Source: Deinandra increscens subsp. villosa (Eukaryota; Streptophyta; Magnoliopsida; Asterales; Asteraceae). From it: a DNA stretch of 64,000 nucleotides. The DNA is taken from positions 100,988,124 to 101,052,123 of the forward strand of contig JBCNJP010000025.1 in assembly GCA_039602395.1 (NCBI GenBank). The letters run 5' to 3'. The position numbers and the translations under genes were made by a program. Under the pieces are notes generated by a model. That model was given only the letters and a program-made list of their open reading frames with translations. It made no database searches and was not told where the DNA came from. Position 1 is the stretch's first letter. Each line of letters opens with the position of its first letter. Positions 32,501 through 42,983 of the stretch are shown here, piece after piece.

Positions 32501-35261
32501 ATATGATGTTCAATCCAATGATGGCTAATATCTGTAGGCCATATACCAGAGGTGATCTAGTCCAATACTCAAATGGTACCGGATAACTGGCACACAATCT
32601 TTTGTGGTGGCTCAGTACAACTTGTTTATATATTTATCAAAGGGAAAAACACGGAATTCACAAATAATAATAACTCAACGCCTCTATTTATATAGGAAAA
32701 TTTGCCCCTATTAATCCCAGTTATCACATATTGGTCGATAATAATCTCGGTTTTGATTATTCCCCACAATAATCTAGTTATAAACATATTGGCCTATATT
32801 GATCCGTCGTTAACTAAACACTAACGGTGTTAGTTTTTAGCTGACTAGACATCCGTATAGAATCCTAAGTGTCATCTTTTAACTGATTGGACATCCATAT
32901 TGAACTTTTAATGATCTCATTGTTTGTTATATGTTTACTTAATTAATGGATTCAAAATTTGAGTCTATATATATATATGCATGTTGGGCTATATATGCAT
33001 GTTGAGCTTTACATGTGTTTCAAGGGGTGGTATCATGCTTTAGGTAAAAAAAGGTTTTATAAAAAATGACAATTAGAATCCTATGTGGATGTCCCATCAG
33101 TCAACTAAAACTAACGCCGCTAGTGTTTAGTTAACGGCGGATCAATATAGGCCAATATGTTTATAACTGTGATTATTGTGGAGAAAAATTAAAACTGAGA
33201 TTATTTTCGGCAAATATGTGATAACTTGTATTAATAGGGGCCACTTTTCCATTTATATATATAAAAAATACGAAAATCACTCACCCTCACAAACACACTC
33301 TTCATAAGAATAGCCTATACGAAGCTGCCAGGTGATTTGGCAGCTTCTTTTTTATAATTTTCCTCTTCATTGTTTATAGATTTATAATTTAAAACAAAAG
33401 CAAGTCATAAGATAGATGCAGTGCAGTTGGTAGTATTTGTCACCTGTACGGCAAAGGTACCGAGTTCGAACCTGGTCGTTAGATTACCTTAAAAATTTAT
33501 GTTGCTTTTCGTTCCTTTTCATTCTATTAGGTCTTCTTCTAACGTTTTACTTTGTTTTTTATGCACTTTCTTTTTAGTAACATTATATTTAATAAATTCT
33601 TTTGCAATGTATATTATTTTTTATCCACCTTTTCCTGAGTTCGAGTTTTGTTTTTTATGCACTTTCTTTTGTAGTAACATTTATATTTAATAAATTCTTT
33701 TGCAATGTAATATTATTTTTTATCCACCTTTTCCCGAGTTCGAGTCTGGTCTTTTGGTTTCCTAAAGTCTTTTTTGTTTTCTTTTATTTTCATTTTTTTA
33801 GGTCGTGAGTCTTCTAACATCTTACTTTGTGTGTGTGTATTTTTTATTTTTTTTGCAATTTCTTTTAGTTAACATTAGATTTAATAAATTCTTTTGCAAT
33901 GTGGTTTTTTTCCACCTTTTCCCGGGTTCTAAGTCTGGTCTTTTGGTTTCCTAAAGTCTTTTTTGTTTTCATTTTATTAGGTCTTCTTCTAACATTTTTA
34001 CTTTGTTTTTTCTTTTGTTTTTTGTTTTTTTTTTGTTTTTTTTTTTTTTGCAGTTTCTTTTTATTAACATTATATTCAATAAATTCTTTTGCAATGTGGT
34101 TATTTTTTTCCATCTTTCTGTATAGATTTTATTCAAAATTAGTGTGTCGCAAAGCGGGGAGATGAGGGTTGTCATCTCCGCAGCCGTACGGTTTCCGCTA
34201 CCTAGTTTATACTTAACTCTAACATGGATATCAACAAAACCCTAAAGCCTACAACTCAAATTCTATCTCCTACTAACAAGGAAATATTTAATAAACTAAT
34301 CCTTAAAAAATTATCTCTATCCAACTCCCTATTTTTCAAACCTCCTCACATGAACTGAATTAGCATTAGCTCCATCATTGGATCGGTGTCAAGGGTTCAA
34401 GTCTGGCCATGGTGGCCAAGTGGTGTAGATTTAGGGTTAGGTTCAGAGAGTGTGTGAGTACTCCGTTCTAAATTAAAGCTATTGGTTATATTGTGTGGTG
34501 ATATGTCTATATCTATATTTTGTCATGTAGATCGTTGACTACCTTCTTGATGAGGAAGAAAGTCGTTTAAAGACGCTCATATGGGAAGAAATGAACCCTG
34601 AAGATATGCAGGTGATTAACTAACTTCTTCATTTCTAATGTATGAAGGGCTTCATTCGAGCTAATGGGTAGAATTAAACTTATCAGCTTAGAAGGAAACG
34701 GGTCGAAGTTATATGAAGTGTATTTTGCTGCCCATTTTACTCAAACTTTGCATATGATGGAAAAACATAAGTTTTGGGACTCTAATTAATTTTGGACATA
34801 AATAATCTTTTGGGTCAACCTGACCCGTTTGGTTTCCCAGGAAGAAGCTGCTAAGAAAGCTGCACGTAAGGTTGATCCAGGGAACTCGGATGAAATACGT
34901 GAAGCACAAGCACTTAAAAAAGAGGTACGCGCTATGAAGAAAGTTAATTTTGGAAAATAAGTTGATAGTTGCAAAATAGGCGGGTCGGGCAAGTGGGTAG
35001 TTTTTGTTGATGCATGATTAGCTAGCCTTTGTGTTTGATTGTATGATTTGAAAGCAGAAAAATAAAAGAAAGAGAGAATTAGAGAGTGAACCTGCCCAAA
35101 CTGCCGCAGAAGCTGCTTGTCAACACTTCAAGAAGGTAATTTTGATTGAACTAAATAAATTTAAATGATTTTTGTCTTAACTGCCTCGTTTTCTTTTTAT
35201 GCAGAAAATTAGTTCAAAAATTAATCAAGATGCATTGGCTCGTATCTTTGGTGATGACTGA
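26577..35261 (+). CDS. BRF1: TFIIIB subunit BRF1 (TFIIB-related factor)
   Basis: Seventeen exons joined by GT-AG sites in consistent phase give 521 aa: 26577-26644, 26743-26824, 26893-26965, 27041-27114, 27181-27257, 28248-28304, 28394-28506, 28977-29059, 29139-29225, 29726-29806, 31010-31303, 31824-31887, 31974-32086, 34531-34611, 34841-34924, 35058-35135, 35205-35261. BRF1 bridges TFIIIC and TBP and recruits RNA polymerase III to tRNA, 5S and related genes in the nucleus. Seen: an N-terminal zinc ribbon (C5, C8, C25, C28), two cyclin-like TFIIB repeats (about 65-145 and 160-255; R-G-R-R-T-G-Q-V-A-A-A-C in the first, G-R-K-P-S-G-I-C-A-A-A in the second), and the C-terminal Brf homology block (S-D-I-D-D-S-E ... 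L-I-W-E-E-M-N, about 412-445) that in yeast Brf1 binds TBP. That block separates BRF1 from TFIIB. The length is at the short end for plant BRF1. At least five bounded mobile elements lie in its introns. I see no frameshift. Confidence 0.93.
27478..27640 (-). repeat. tRNA-derived SINE-like element in BRF1 intron 5
   Basis: Read on the minus strand, an A-box-like TAGCCCAAGTGGTA (27617-27630) is followed by a near-perfect B-box GGTTCAAGTCC (about 27590-27600), the arrangement of a polymerase III internal promoter. A body of about 110 bp follows. The body phrase CCACCCGATCATCTCC recurs at 47735-47760 in the same kind of context (AAATTT before it, AGGAGGAAAC after it), so this is a dispersed family. 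Confidence 0.55.
27683..28037. mobile_element. Tourist-like MITE in BRF1 intron 5
   Basis: A 355 bp segment begins GAGCATTTAAAA and ends GGTGCTC (reverse complement GAGCACC), flanked by TTA on both sides (27680-27682 and 28038-28040). This fits the PIF/Harbinger Tourist pattern. Only the outermost bases pair well, so confidence is moderate. Confidence 0.6.
28556..28916. mobile_element. Mutator-like MITE in BRF1 intron 7, 9 bp TSD
   Basis: The element starts GAGTAAATTGCATGAATAG and ends with the reverse complement of GAGCAAATTAAACGAATGA. It is flanked by a perfect 9 bp duplication TTTATTCTT (28547-28555 and 28917-28925). The 361 bp length and lack of coding sequence mark it as non-autonomous. 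The GAGTAAATT start is shared with the MULE at 13683-15020. It fills most of the intron. Confidence 0.85.
29870..30200. repeat. Degenerate inverted-repeat element in BRF1 intron 10
   Basis: GGGCCTAGGCACAAGGCAC near the left (about 29905-29922) is partly matched in reverse complement by GCGTGTGCCTAGGGC near the right (about 30183-30197). This suggests a diverged element with GCCTAGGC-rich ends. Termini and target duplication are not resolved. The 93-codon frame across it is not conserved coding. Confidence 0.4.
30431..30897. mobile_element. hAT MITE in BRF1 intron 10, 8 bp TSD
   Basis: Termini TAGGGGTGTAAAC and GTTTACACCCCTA are perfect 13 bp inverted repeats. An 8 bp duplication GTGAGATG lies on both sides (30423-30430 and 30898-30905). 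The 467 bp interior has repeated GAGCTTGAGCT/CTCGAGCT phrases and no coding frame. This is a well-preserved hAT insertion. Confidence 0.92.
32126..32360. mobile_element. TIR element in BRF1 intron 13
   Basis: CTTGGTTCTAAAAAGTGC on the left is matched by GCGCTTTCTAGAACCAAG on the right. Flanks ATTCTAAGT and ATTCTGACT look like a 9 bp duplication with two changes, which would suggest a Mutator-like element. Length 235 bp, no coding capacity. Confidence 0.65.
32695..33250. mobile_element. Mutator-like long-TIR element in BRF1 intron 13, 9 bp TSD
   Basis: Outer ends GGAAAATTTGCCCC and GGGGCCACTTTTCC pair, and the match continues inward for over 150 bp (for example CCGTCGTTAACTAAACACTA on the left against TAGTGTTTAGTTAACGGCGG on the right). 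A perfect 9 bp ATTTATATA flanks both sides (32686-32694 and 33251-33259). The 556 bp element has no transposase. The AT-rich duplication is easier to match by chance, but the long inverted repeat is clear. Confidence 0.8.
33405..33480 (+). repeat. tRNA-like SINE-head sequence in BRF1 intron 13
   Basis: An A-box-like GCAGTTGGTAG (33423-33433) and a B-box GAGTTCGAACC (33462-33472) lie at tRNA spacing, with a possible anticodon-arm-like segment between. The acceptor stem does not pair by eye, so this is a tRNA relic or SINE head and not a functional tRNA gene. Confidence 0.4.
33485..34140 (+). repeat. T-rich imperfect tandem repeats in BRF1 intron 13
   Basis: The phrase ATTTAATAAATTCTTTTGCA recurs four times (near 33586, 33687, 33880 and 34076), each within a T-rich unit that also carries CCACCTTTTCC and, in three units, a GAGTTCGAGTCTGG-like or GGTTCTAAGTCTGG-like string. 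Unit lengths are uneven (about 100-200 bp). The plus- and minus-strand frames here are compositional. Confidence 0.7.
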
Positions 35262-35314
35262 TGAGGTAAGCAATTAACATGTTCTTATTCTTGGTTTCTT
35301 ACTTTGCTTGGAGG

Positions 35315-35477
35315 AGTGACGGATCTAGACTAAAAGTTCAGGGGTAACTTTCGGCGGAAAAATCGTTTCAGGGATAACGAAATACATAAAATGTTAAAAA
35401 TTAAAAAAAAATTCACTACGCGGTGCAAGTTCAGGGTAGTCGACGCTACCCCTAGCAATAAGCTAGGTCCGCCACTG
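35315..35477. mobile_element. Short hAT MITE just after BRF1, 8 bp TSD
   Basis: The ends AGTGACGGATCTAG and CTAGGTCCGCCACTG are inverted copies with a few changes, and CTTGGAGG flanks both sides (35307-35314 and 35478-35485). The left end seems to lack the first C of CAGTGGCGGA. Length 163 bp. It lies about 50 bp past the BRF1 stop codon. Confidence 0.75.
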
Positions 35478-35642
35478 CTTGGAGGTAGAACTCGAGATCG
35501 TCACATCGACCCACTCTATCACTAAAGCGAACATTTGAATTGTTTTTCAGGCTTAAGCCTATTAGTTTATTGTTTATTTATTTACATCTAGAACTATTTT
35601 TTATGTATATTATAATTATAACTTTTATATATAACATAATAT

Positions 35643-36027
35643 GGGTAAGGTTCAAATAAAAACCCTTTTTATTGTACAAACTTAAGAATAATAATTTAAA
35701 AACCATTAAATTTTAATCAAATGAAAGTTATTTAGGTAATTTTGGGTTTTTTTTTTAAAATTTTCGTGTTTATCCACCTGATAGCCACCTAACAACCTAA
35801 AAAACGTATTTTTTTGTCCGTCCGACTATGTTGCATATATGCAACATGCAACATAGTCGGACGGACGGACGGACAAGATGAACATTTTTTAAAGTTATCA
35901 AGTGGGTATACATGAAATTAAATTAAAAAAATGTCAAATTACCTAAATAGCCTTTATTTAATATAATTCACCTTTATTTATTTATAAGTTTGTACACTAA
36001 AAAGGGGTTTTTATGTGAACTTTACTC
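35643..36027. mobile_element. Mutator-like MITE with central palindrome
   Basis: Ends GGGTAAGGTTCAAATAAAAAC and its near reverse complement (GTTTTTATGTGAACTTTACTC) bound a 385 bp element. AACATAATAT and AACACAATAT (35633-35642 and 36028-36037) form a 10 bp duplication with one change, fitting the 9-11 bp of Mutator-like elements. Inverted arms extend inward to a central GTCCGTCCGACTATGTTGCA palindrome around 35816-35874. Confidence 0.75.
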
Positions 36028-37606
36028 AACACAATATATAATTAAAGTTATTTATATCATAATTTAATATATATAACTATAATTATTATGTAGATATATA
36101 TAAATGTATTTCTATTTAGTTTCTTGATTTGTATTATATACAAAATTAGAATTCATAATAACTAATAAATTGAGTGTCGCAGTGGATTGCTCCCGTTTAT
36201 CATAAGGGTGTGTGTAGTGCCTTCGTTGTGAGGCATTAATGGTGGAAAACGTCCAGTCACACTGCCCCTTTGGGGTTTTTGGTTTTCCTTCGTGAGCCCA
36301 AAAATAGGCGTTGCCGACGTTGCCCTTGATTTACTTTTTTTTTGTTTTTCTTTTTCTTCTCTATCTCACAAACTATGACATCCCATTCACATCACTGTTT
36401 TCACTATCATTTACCAATTACATCATTTTTTTACTTTCACACCACATTTTTGAGCTTTATACTGCCACACCACTACCCACGTCTCGTGATTGAAACCTGA
36501 GATTTCCATCCTTTTTTCTTTTTTGCTGATATCTCTTTTTTTTTAAGAATATTAATATACCACTAGTGTTATATTCATACTTTCCGAGCTGGGAAAGAAA
36601 AACGTTTTTGCTTGGGCGGCCGCCTTACCATATGACTACAGTTGTGATTTTGAGTTCGAAACGCACAGCACTCATTTTATTTTTTCCTCACCATTTCAAG
36701 TTAATAAATCTTTATTTTACTTCCCCCCACCTCGATTTTGAGGTATTCATTAAATCACAATATCCTTTTACTATTTTTATAATCTTTTTTTAAACATTCT
36801 ATATGACTAAGTTTTCTTTACTTTTCAATAAACTTTTAAAAAGTTTATTTGACTAATTTCTTTCTTACTTTATTACTTAAATAATTGAGGTTATATAAAT
36901 TTGTTATTAACCTAATTTTCTTTTAACCTTCTAAAGGATTTTTTAAATTAGTCAAGTAGATACTCTGAACGTTTTCTTTGTTTCGAAAGCTGTAGTACTT
37001 TGACACTATCTAGAAGGTATGATGGGAATGTGGACATCCTATGAGTTTGAATGTAGTCTTCACTCTCTTAGGCTCTGCTATTAAGAAAAGGGATCGCGGC
37101 ACGGCTTTTTCCCGCCTCTCTTTTACTTCATTTTCGCCGACCATTCTTTTCATAAATCCAAGAAAAACATGAATTAGAAGGAGAAAAAAAAAAAGTAGAT
37201 ACGAATCTTTAGCAGTTTTATTTTTTGTTATACGATAATCAAATCTGTTAGTTTCACTTTTCATAACAACTAATCATATATATCATGTATTTATTACTTT
37301 TACTACTAAAACTTTTTTATTTTTATGTATTAATTTAAATTTATATATTTTAAAATTTTACATATGCGAATAGAACCTTTTATTAATTATTATTACCTAA
37401 TAGTTATCTAGAAGTTATTTATTTATTTTGTTTTCTTAATTTAACTTGTAACTTACAAATATACACTAAATAGTGTTTTTTAACGGCCCTAATCTAACTC
37501 CCCCCTAAATCTACTCTATGCCTCAAATAAGGCTTGAACACAACACTTCATAGGGCAAAGACATACACTTCTAACACTATACTAAGTTAGTGGTTATATG
37601 TCTAAT

Positions 37607-37812
37607 CAAGGGGGGAGCTTAGAAGGGACGGGAGGGGGTGACCGCCCCCCTCCCCCCCCTCCGTTTTTTCATCTATAAGTACATATTTTCACGATTTTAT
37701 GTATAAAAATTTATATATATTGCGTATCGCTCTCCTCGGATGTATTGAGTGTCGCCCTCCGTAGAATTTTTAAACTTCACCCCTCGGGGTTTTCTATCAA
37801 GCTTCGCCATTG
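37607..37812. mobile_element. Short hAT MITE, 8 bp TSD
   Basis: CAAGGGGGGAGCTTAGAAG on the left pairs imperfectly with the reverse complement of CTATCAAGCTTCGCCATTG on the right. A perfect TGTCTAAT duplication flanks the 206 bp element (37599-37606 and 37813-37820). A C-rich run follows the left end. No coding sequence. Confidence 0.8.
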
Positions 37813-39413
37813 TGTCTAATTAGATTTGCATGCATGCATCTGGTGAAAATTGTCTAGTTTATTTGTGAAAATGATAAATGGTTTGACGACTTTGTAAACC
37901 TTTTTTTAGAAGTTTAATAAAATGAAAATTATATGTTGTAGGAGCCGAGCCCTAATTAAAGAAGCGTGGTGATGATGGTGGCAATGCCAAGGGGAAAGGA
38001 AAACAATGACGAAGATGATGAATGGAAGGACGATAATGAACAAGTAATGGTAATCATATATAATGATTGGTAAGAATATTTGGTAGTAAAGTATTTGTAA
38101 ATGATCGAATTAAGTTAAAAGGCTATGATTAGGGTTATTATAAATTATTTATATAAAACTTTCAATTATACATATATACTACTAGTGGTATGATTTTTCC
38201 ACGCAATGTAGCGGTGATCATCTTGTGTTAAAGTTATGATTTTTTTTGCGTGATGAATCGTAAAAAGAAACTAATAGAATCTGACACAATCACGTTTTAA
38301 GCTTACCTGCTCTTGTAATAAACATATACTTCTGAACTTAGAAACTAAAGAAATGGAATTATAGAAAAAAACTGATGTCGACTTGCAAAATCAAAAGTTT
38401 TGTAAAACTCCAAATAACAAAACTTAACATCCTTGTAACTATTGGTTTCTAATATATAAAAACTAAACTTTAAAATGCCAAAACTTAACAATTGGTTTCT
38501 AATATATAAAAACTAAAAATTTTGTGGTCAAAATATAAAAATTTCTTGTGTCTATTATCTAAAAAGTAAAACTTCGGTGGCTAACTTCAAAACATAAAAA
38601 CTTACTACCTGCTCGTTGTCACGGGGATAAGGCGGGTATACAAAACAGTTGTATTGCTAAAGCATACCGTAAGGAAAAAGAAAAAAAAAAGACAACATAA
38701 CAACGTTAGAATTATAACTCTGGTTATATATAATAATACAAACAATTAGATACCTAAAGAGAGTAGTTTGAAATTAAAATTAAAACCAATTAAACGCTTA
38801 CAAAATAATGAAAACAATATTAATAAAGTTGTTATTACGGATAACGTACACACATAAAACGCTTATAGACATCTTTAAATACTCGTCACACACGATAAGA
38901 AGTGTCCCATAAGCTAGTTGATTTTTTCTGATCTACACTTTTACTAAAAGGTGAAATTTTTTTTACCTCTACCATCAGAATCAATATGAAAAAAAGATTA
39001 TGCATTTTCATATCATCAACATTCCGCTAAAACAACTTTCTACGCATCAGCTTTCTGCGGCCACATGATCCCTATGTTACAATCGGAGCTTGAAGAATGA
39101 AGACGAGAAGTCGAAACTAGAGGATGATAGGATGATGTTGTTTGTACTTTTTTTAAGGTAAAAACTATATTAAAAACGTTTAAAAGTTAAAAGGTAACAA
39201 ACGTTGAAAATTTTCAACTGGCACAATAATCATATATTCCGTACGAGATGGGCCCAAAATAATCGTAAGCCGTGAACATCGATATAATCCAAACACCAAT
39301 TCCATCAAACATAATTCCATAACACACAAAATTATTTTTAGCTTTTCTGCATTTTGGCATGTTCCCCACATGAACTCAATGTTAACCACACCATTTCTCT
39401 GCTGCAAATCCAA

Positions 39414-39419
39414 TATAAA
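39414..39419 (+). promoter_or_regulatory. TATA box of GBSSI
   Basis: TATAAA directly after CCAA lies 145 bp upstream of the GBSSI start codon. A possible short leader intron (donor near 39472, acceptor near 39553, just before the start codon) would explain the distance; leader introns are known in plant GBSSI genes. The intron is inferred. Confidence 0.5.
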
Positions 39420-39563
39420 CAACTCATCTTCTTCCTTCTCCTTCTCCTCTGCAACACCACTCATTCACAGGGTACTTTTACTACCTCTTCCAATTTCAAC
39501 TTTTACCTCGTTTTTTTCTTTCTCGTGATTTTTCATTTTCTCCGAAAATCAGAAGCTTCGTAA

Positions 39564-42500
39564 ATGGCGACTGCAACCGCATGGAATTGCGTGTCAAGAA
39601 GAAGCTCGGTTTCCAAAAATGGAGTCGCAATCTCCTCCAGCAGAAGAGAGGCGAAAGCAACTGCGACGTTACGTGTCGCGAAGACGCAAATTGCCGTACA
39701 TGAAGGACTTAGGGTTGTGTGTAACGCGAGGGTGATTAGGGCAAACGGAATTCAAAATATGAAATCGAGAAAGTTTATCGTTTGTGGATTGGGGATGAAG
39801 TTGATATTTGTTGCTTCAGAAGTAGGTCCGTGGAGCAAAACCGGTGGACTCGGTGATGTGCTCGGTGGTCTTCCTCCTGCAATGGCTGTAAGTTCTGCTT
39901 CAAAAATTTAGGGCATGTTTGTGAATGCTTATAAAAACAAGCATATTGAATACTTATTATTAACTTTTCAAAAGGTAATAAGTTGTTTTGAAGCAACTTA
40001 ATAATAAGCATTTTTAGTTTTAAGTTTTTCCTAAAGTAAGTTTTAAAAACCAAATTTTCTTTATGACTTTTCAAAACTGCTTATGATTTATTGCAGTGTT
40101 TAACTTTATACTCGTCTACCTTATACCTACTTAACCACCTTTTTAGTCAATTTACACTCTCTTTTTAGTCAATTTACATATAAAAGTTAAAATAAACGCT
40201 CTTTTAAAAAAAACTACTTATTGACTTATTGATTTTTCTCACCATAAAAACTAATCCAAACATTTGTCTTAGTATTTCATCATCATCGGTTATCACATTT
40301 TGCGGTTGGATTTGTGTAATCATATAGGCAAATGGCCATCGTGTGATGACAATTGCACCTCGGTATGATCAATATAAGGATGCTTGGGATACAGAAGTAG
40401 AAATTGAGGTATATAATTACTGATTCTGTATTTTAATTTCATCGAATTCCTTCAACATATCTTTGACAGATGAACACCTCACATATACATATATATATAT
40501 ATATAAATAGCTTAAGGCTGGGGACAAAACTGAGAAAGTGAGATTCTTCCACTGCTATAAGAGAGGTGTTGACAGGGTGTTTGTGGATCACCCAATGTTT
40601 CTCGAGAAGGTACTGATCGATATTTTTACGTTACATTTACATTTACTCTTACTTAAATCGGACGATTTATGTATTTTCATTTTTCAGGTTTGGGGAAAGA
40701 CTGCTTCAAAGGTTTATGGGCCAGTTGCTGGAATAGACTACCAAGATAATCAGATTAGATTCAGCTTATTATGCCAGGTTTGATATCATCTTCCCAACTT
40801 GTTTTTCTTTGGAGAGTCATATATAAGTATCTATGAATTTTGATGTTTGTGAAGTTCAGGCAGCTTTGGAAGCCCCAAGGGTGTTGAACCTGAATAGTAG
40901 TGAATATTTCTCAGGGCCATACGGTATGACCATGATCCATCTTCTCTATATAGTATAAACCATTAAAATTTACGAACGATAGAAAATATTATTGAAATGT
41001 TTGGTTTGGTGCAGGGGAAGATGTCGTCTTCATTTGTAATGATTGGCATACCGCGCTCCTTCCATGCTATTTGAAAAGCATGTATCAACCAAGAGGACTA
41101 TATACGAGTGCTAAAGTAAGAAGCTTTGACCGAAATTAATATCCTTGAAGTGACATACAAAGATATAATTCGATTTAAAAAATGGGCTCAAATGCAGGTT
41201 GCCTTTTGTATCCACAACATAGCTTACCAAGGCAGATTTGCATTTGCAGACTTTAATCTGCTCAATCTTCCAGACGAGTTCAAAAGCTCTTTTGATTTCA
41301 TTGATGGGTAATGTTTATATCGTTCTGTTCTTGAACCGAAAGCAATATCTTGATGATATTAGGTACATGTAAATTGGTATAATTTTCCTGATTTTTATTA
41401 TTCACCGTTTGCAATATATATATAGGGATTTACATGGATGACCTAATCTATAATGTTAAACTTTGAGTAACCGAAGTAGCGTCTCAGACTATATCTAATA
41501 ATACAATATAGTCTAATACATACAATATTATTATCTTAACAATTTCCATTACTGCAGATACGAGAAACCAGTAAAGGGAAGAAAGATTAACTGGATGAAA
41601 GCAGGAATACTGGAATCAGACAAGATCTTAACAGTTAGCCCTTACTACGCCAAAGAGCTTGTATCTGGTCCAGACAAAGGAGTGGAATTAGATAATATCC
41701 TCAGGAAAACAAGCATCCTGGGAATCGTGAACGGAATGGATGTCCAGGAATGGAGTCCCATGACCGATAAATTTACTAGTGTCAAATTTGATTCCTCCAC
41801 TGTAAGAACACCAACTAGCTGCATGAAGTTGTATGAATGGTAACTATATTGTTCAATTAAGTAGCACTAATTTCAGTTATTTTTTCTAAATAGGTAATGA
41901 GTGCAAAACCACTTATAAAAGAAGCCCTTCAAGCAGAAGTCGGATTGCCTGTGGATAAAAGCATTCCAGTCGTAGGATTTATAGGTAGGCTTGAAGAACA
42001 AAAAGGTTCAGACATTCTTGCTGCAGCCATCCCTGAATTCATAGGCGAGAACGTTCAGATAATAGTTCTCGTGAGTTGCTTGTTTCCGTTAACTAATATA
42101 TGCTTTGTGTTTTAAACTCAATTGGATTGACCTTTTTGGTTTTGTTTTAGGGGACGGGGAAAAAGGCGATGGAGAAACAGCTGGATGAATTAGAGATACA
42201 ATATCCGCTTAAGGCTAGAGGAGTAGCAAAATTTAATGTGAAATTGGCTCATATGATCATAGCTGGAGCTGATTTTATAATAGTGCCTAGTAGATTTGAG
42301 CCTTGCGGTCTCATACAGTTGCAAGCAATGCCTTATGGATGTGTAAGCATACAATTTATATTTTATATAACTTGTGAGGAGTAGTATACCAGAATAAGTA
42401 AATAGTTACTTATTTATTTTCTGAAAATGGTACTTTAGGTGCCTATTGTTGCATCAACTGGAGGATTGGTTGACACAGTGAAAGAAGGGTATACTGGATT

Positions 42501-42983
42501 TCAAATGGGAGCTTTTAATGTTGAGGTATGTATGTTATGTTTTTCATAGACAGTTGAGTTAGTTATATTATATGTGTCCTAAATTTAAAAAATAAAAAAA
42601 AAATCCGATTTTTGCAGTGTGAAACAGTAGATCCAGTAGATGTAACTGCAATTGCAACAACGGTTAAAAGGGCATTGGCGGTTTATGGGACTCCAGCTTT
42701 TTCAGAGATGATTCAAAACTGTATGGCTCAAGAACTATCTTGGAAGGTTAGTAAATAGTAATACTTCAGATGAAAATGTAGTATATGTCTAAATACAAAA
42801 AAAAAAAAAAAAAGAATAAAAAATAAATAAAGTTATGTAGTTATAATTGGTAGCTGTTTTGGTCAGAAACCTGCAAAGAAGTGGGAAGAGGTGCTTCTGA
42901 ATCTGGGGGTGGAAGGTAGTGAGCCTGGAATTGAGGGTGAAGAGATTGCTCCTCTTGCTAAGGAAAATGTGGCTACACCTTAA
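39564..42983 (+). CDS. GBSS1: Granule-bound starch synthase I (waxy protein)
   Basis: Thirteen exons give an uninterrupted 604-aa protein: 39564-39887, 40328-40408, 40511-40609, 40688-40777, 40860-40923, 41015-41115, 41198-41307, 41558-41801, 41894-42070, 42151-42342, 42439-42525, 42618-42746, 42867-42983. GBSSI transfers glucose from ADP-glucose to growing glucan chains inside plastid starch granules and makes amylose. Residues 1 to about 75 are rich in S, A, R and K with few acidic residues, as in a chloroplast transit peptide. K-T-G-G-L-G-D (92-98) is the ADP-glucose binding motif of the GT5 N-terminal domain. The GT-B C-terminal domain shows G-F-I-G-R-L-E-E-Q-K-G, S-R-F-E-P-C-G-L and S-T-G-G-L (about 499-503). 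The C-terminus A-P-L-A-K-E-N-V-A-T-P is a GBSSI signature and rules out SSI-SSIV. Length and exon layout are normal. I see no null mutation. Confidence 0.96.

Larger units (their letters stand above)
35262..39410. other. BRF1 3' region and BRF1-GBSSI intergenic DNA
   Basis: No further coding gene is seen. Four nucleotides after the BRF1 stop lies a GTAAGC donor (35266), so the 3' untranslated region may be spliced; a possible acceptor is TTGTAG at 37936-37941. Three bounded mobile elements lie between (35315-35477, 35643-36027, 37607-37812). The GA-rich stretch at about 37942-38055 is exon-like in composition but has no long frame. A tRNA-like B-box (GAGTTCGAAAC) lies near 36652. Confidence 0.45.

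Noticed and set aside
33421..33480. A functional tRNA gene
   Set aside because: A- and B-box-like strings are present, but no acceptor stem pairs and the D-arm region is poor, so a SINE head or tRNA relic fits better.
33865..34175. Lysine-rich minus-strand frames and phenylalanine-rich plus-strand frames
   Set aside because: They come from T-rich tandem repeats in BRF1 intron 13, not from a protein gene.
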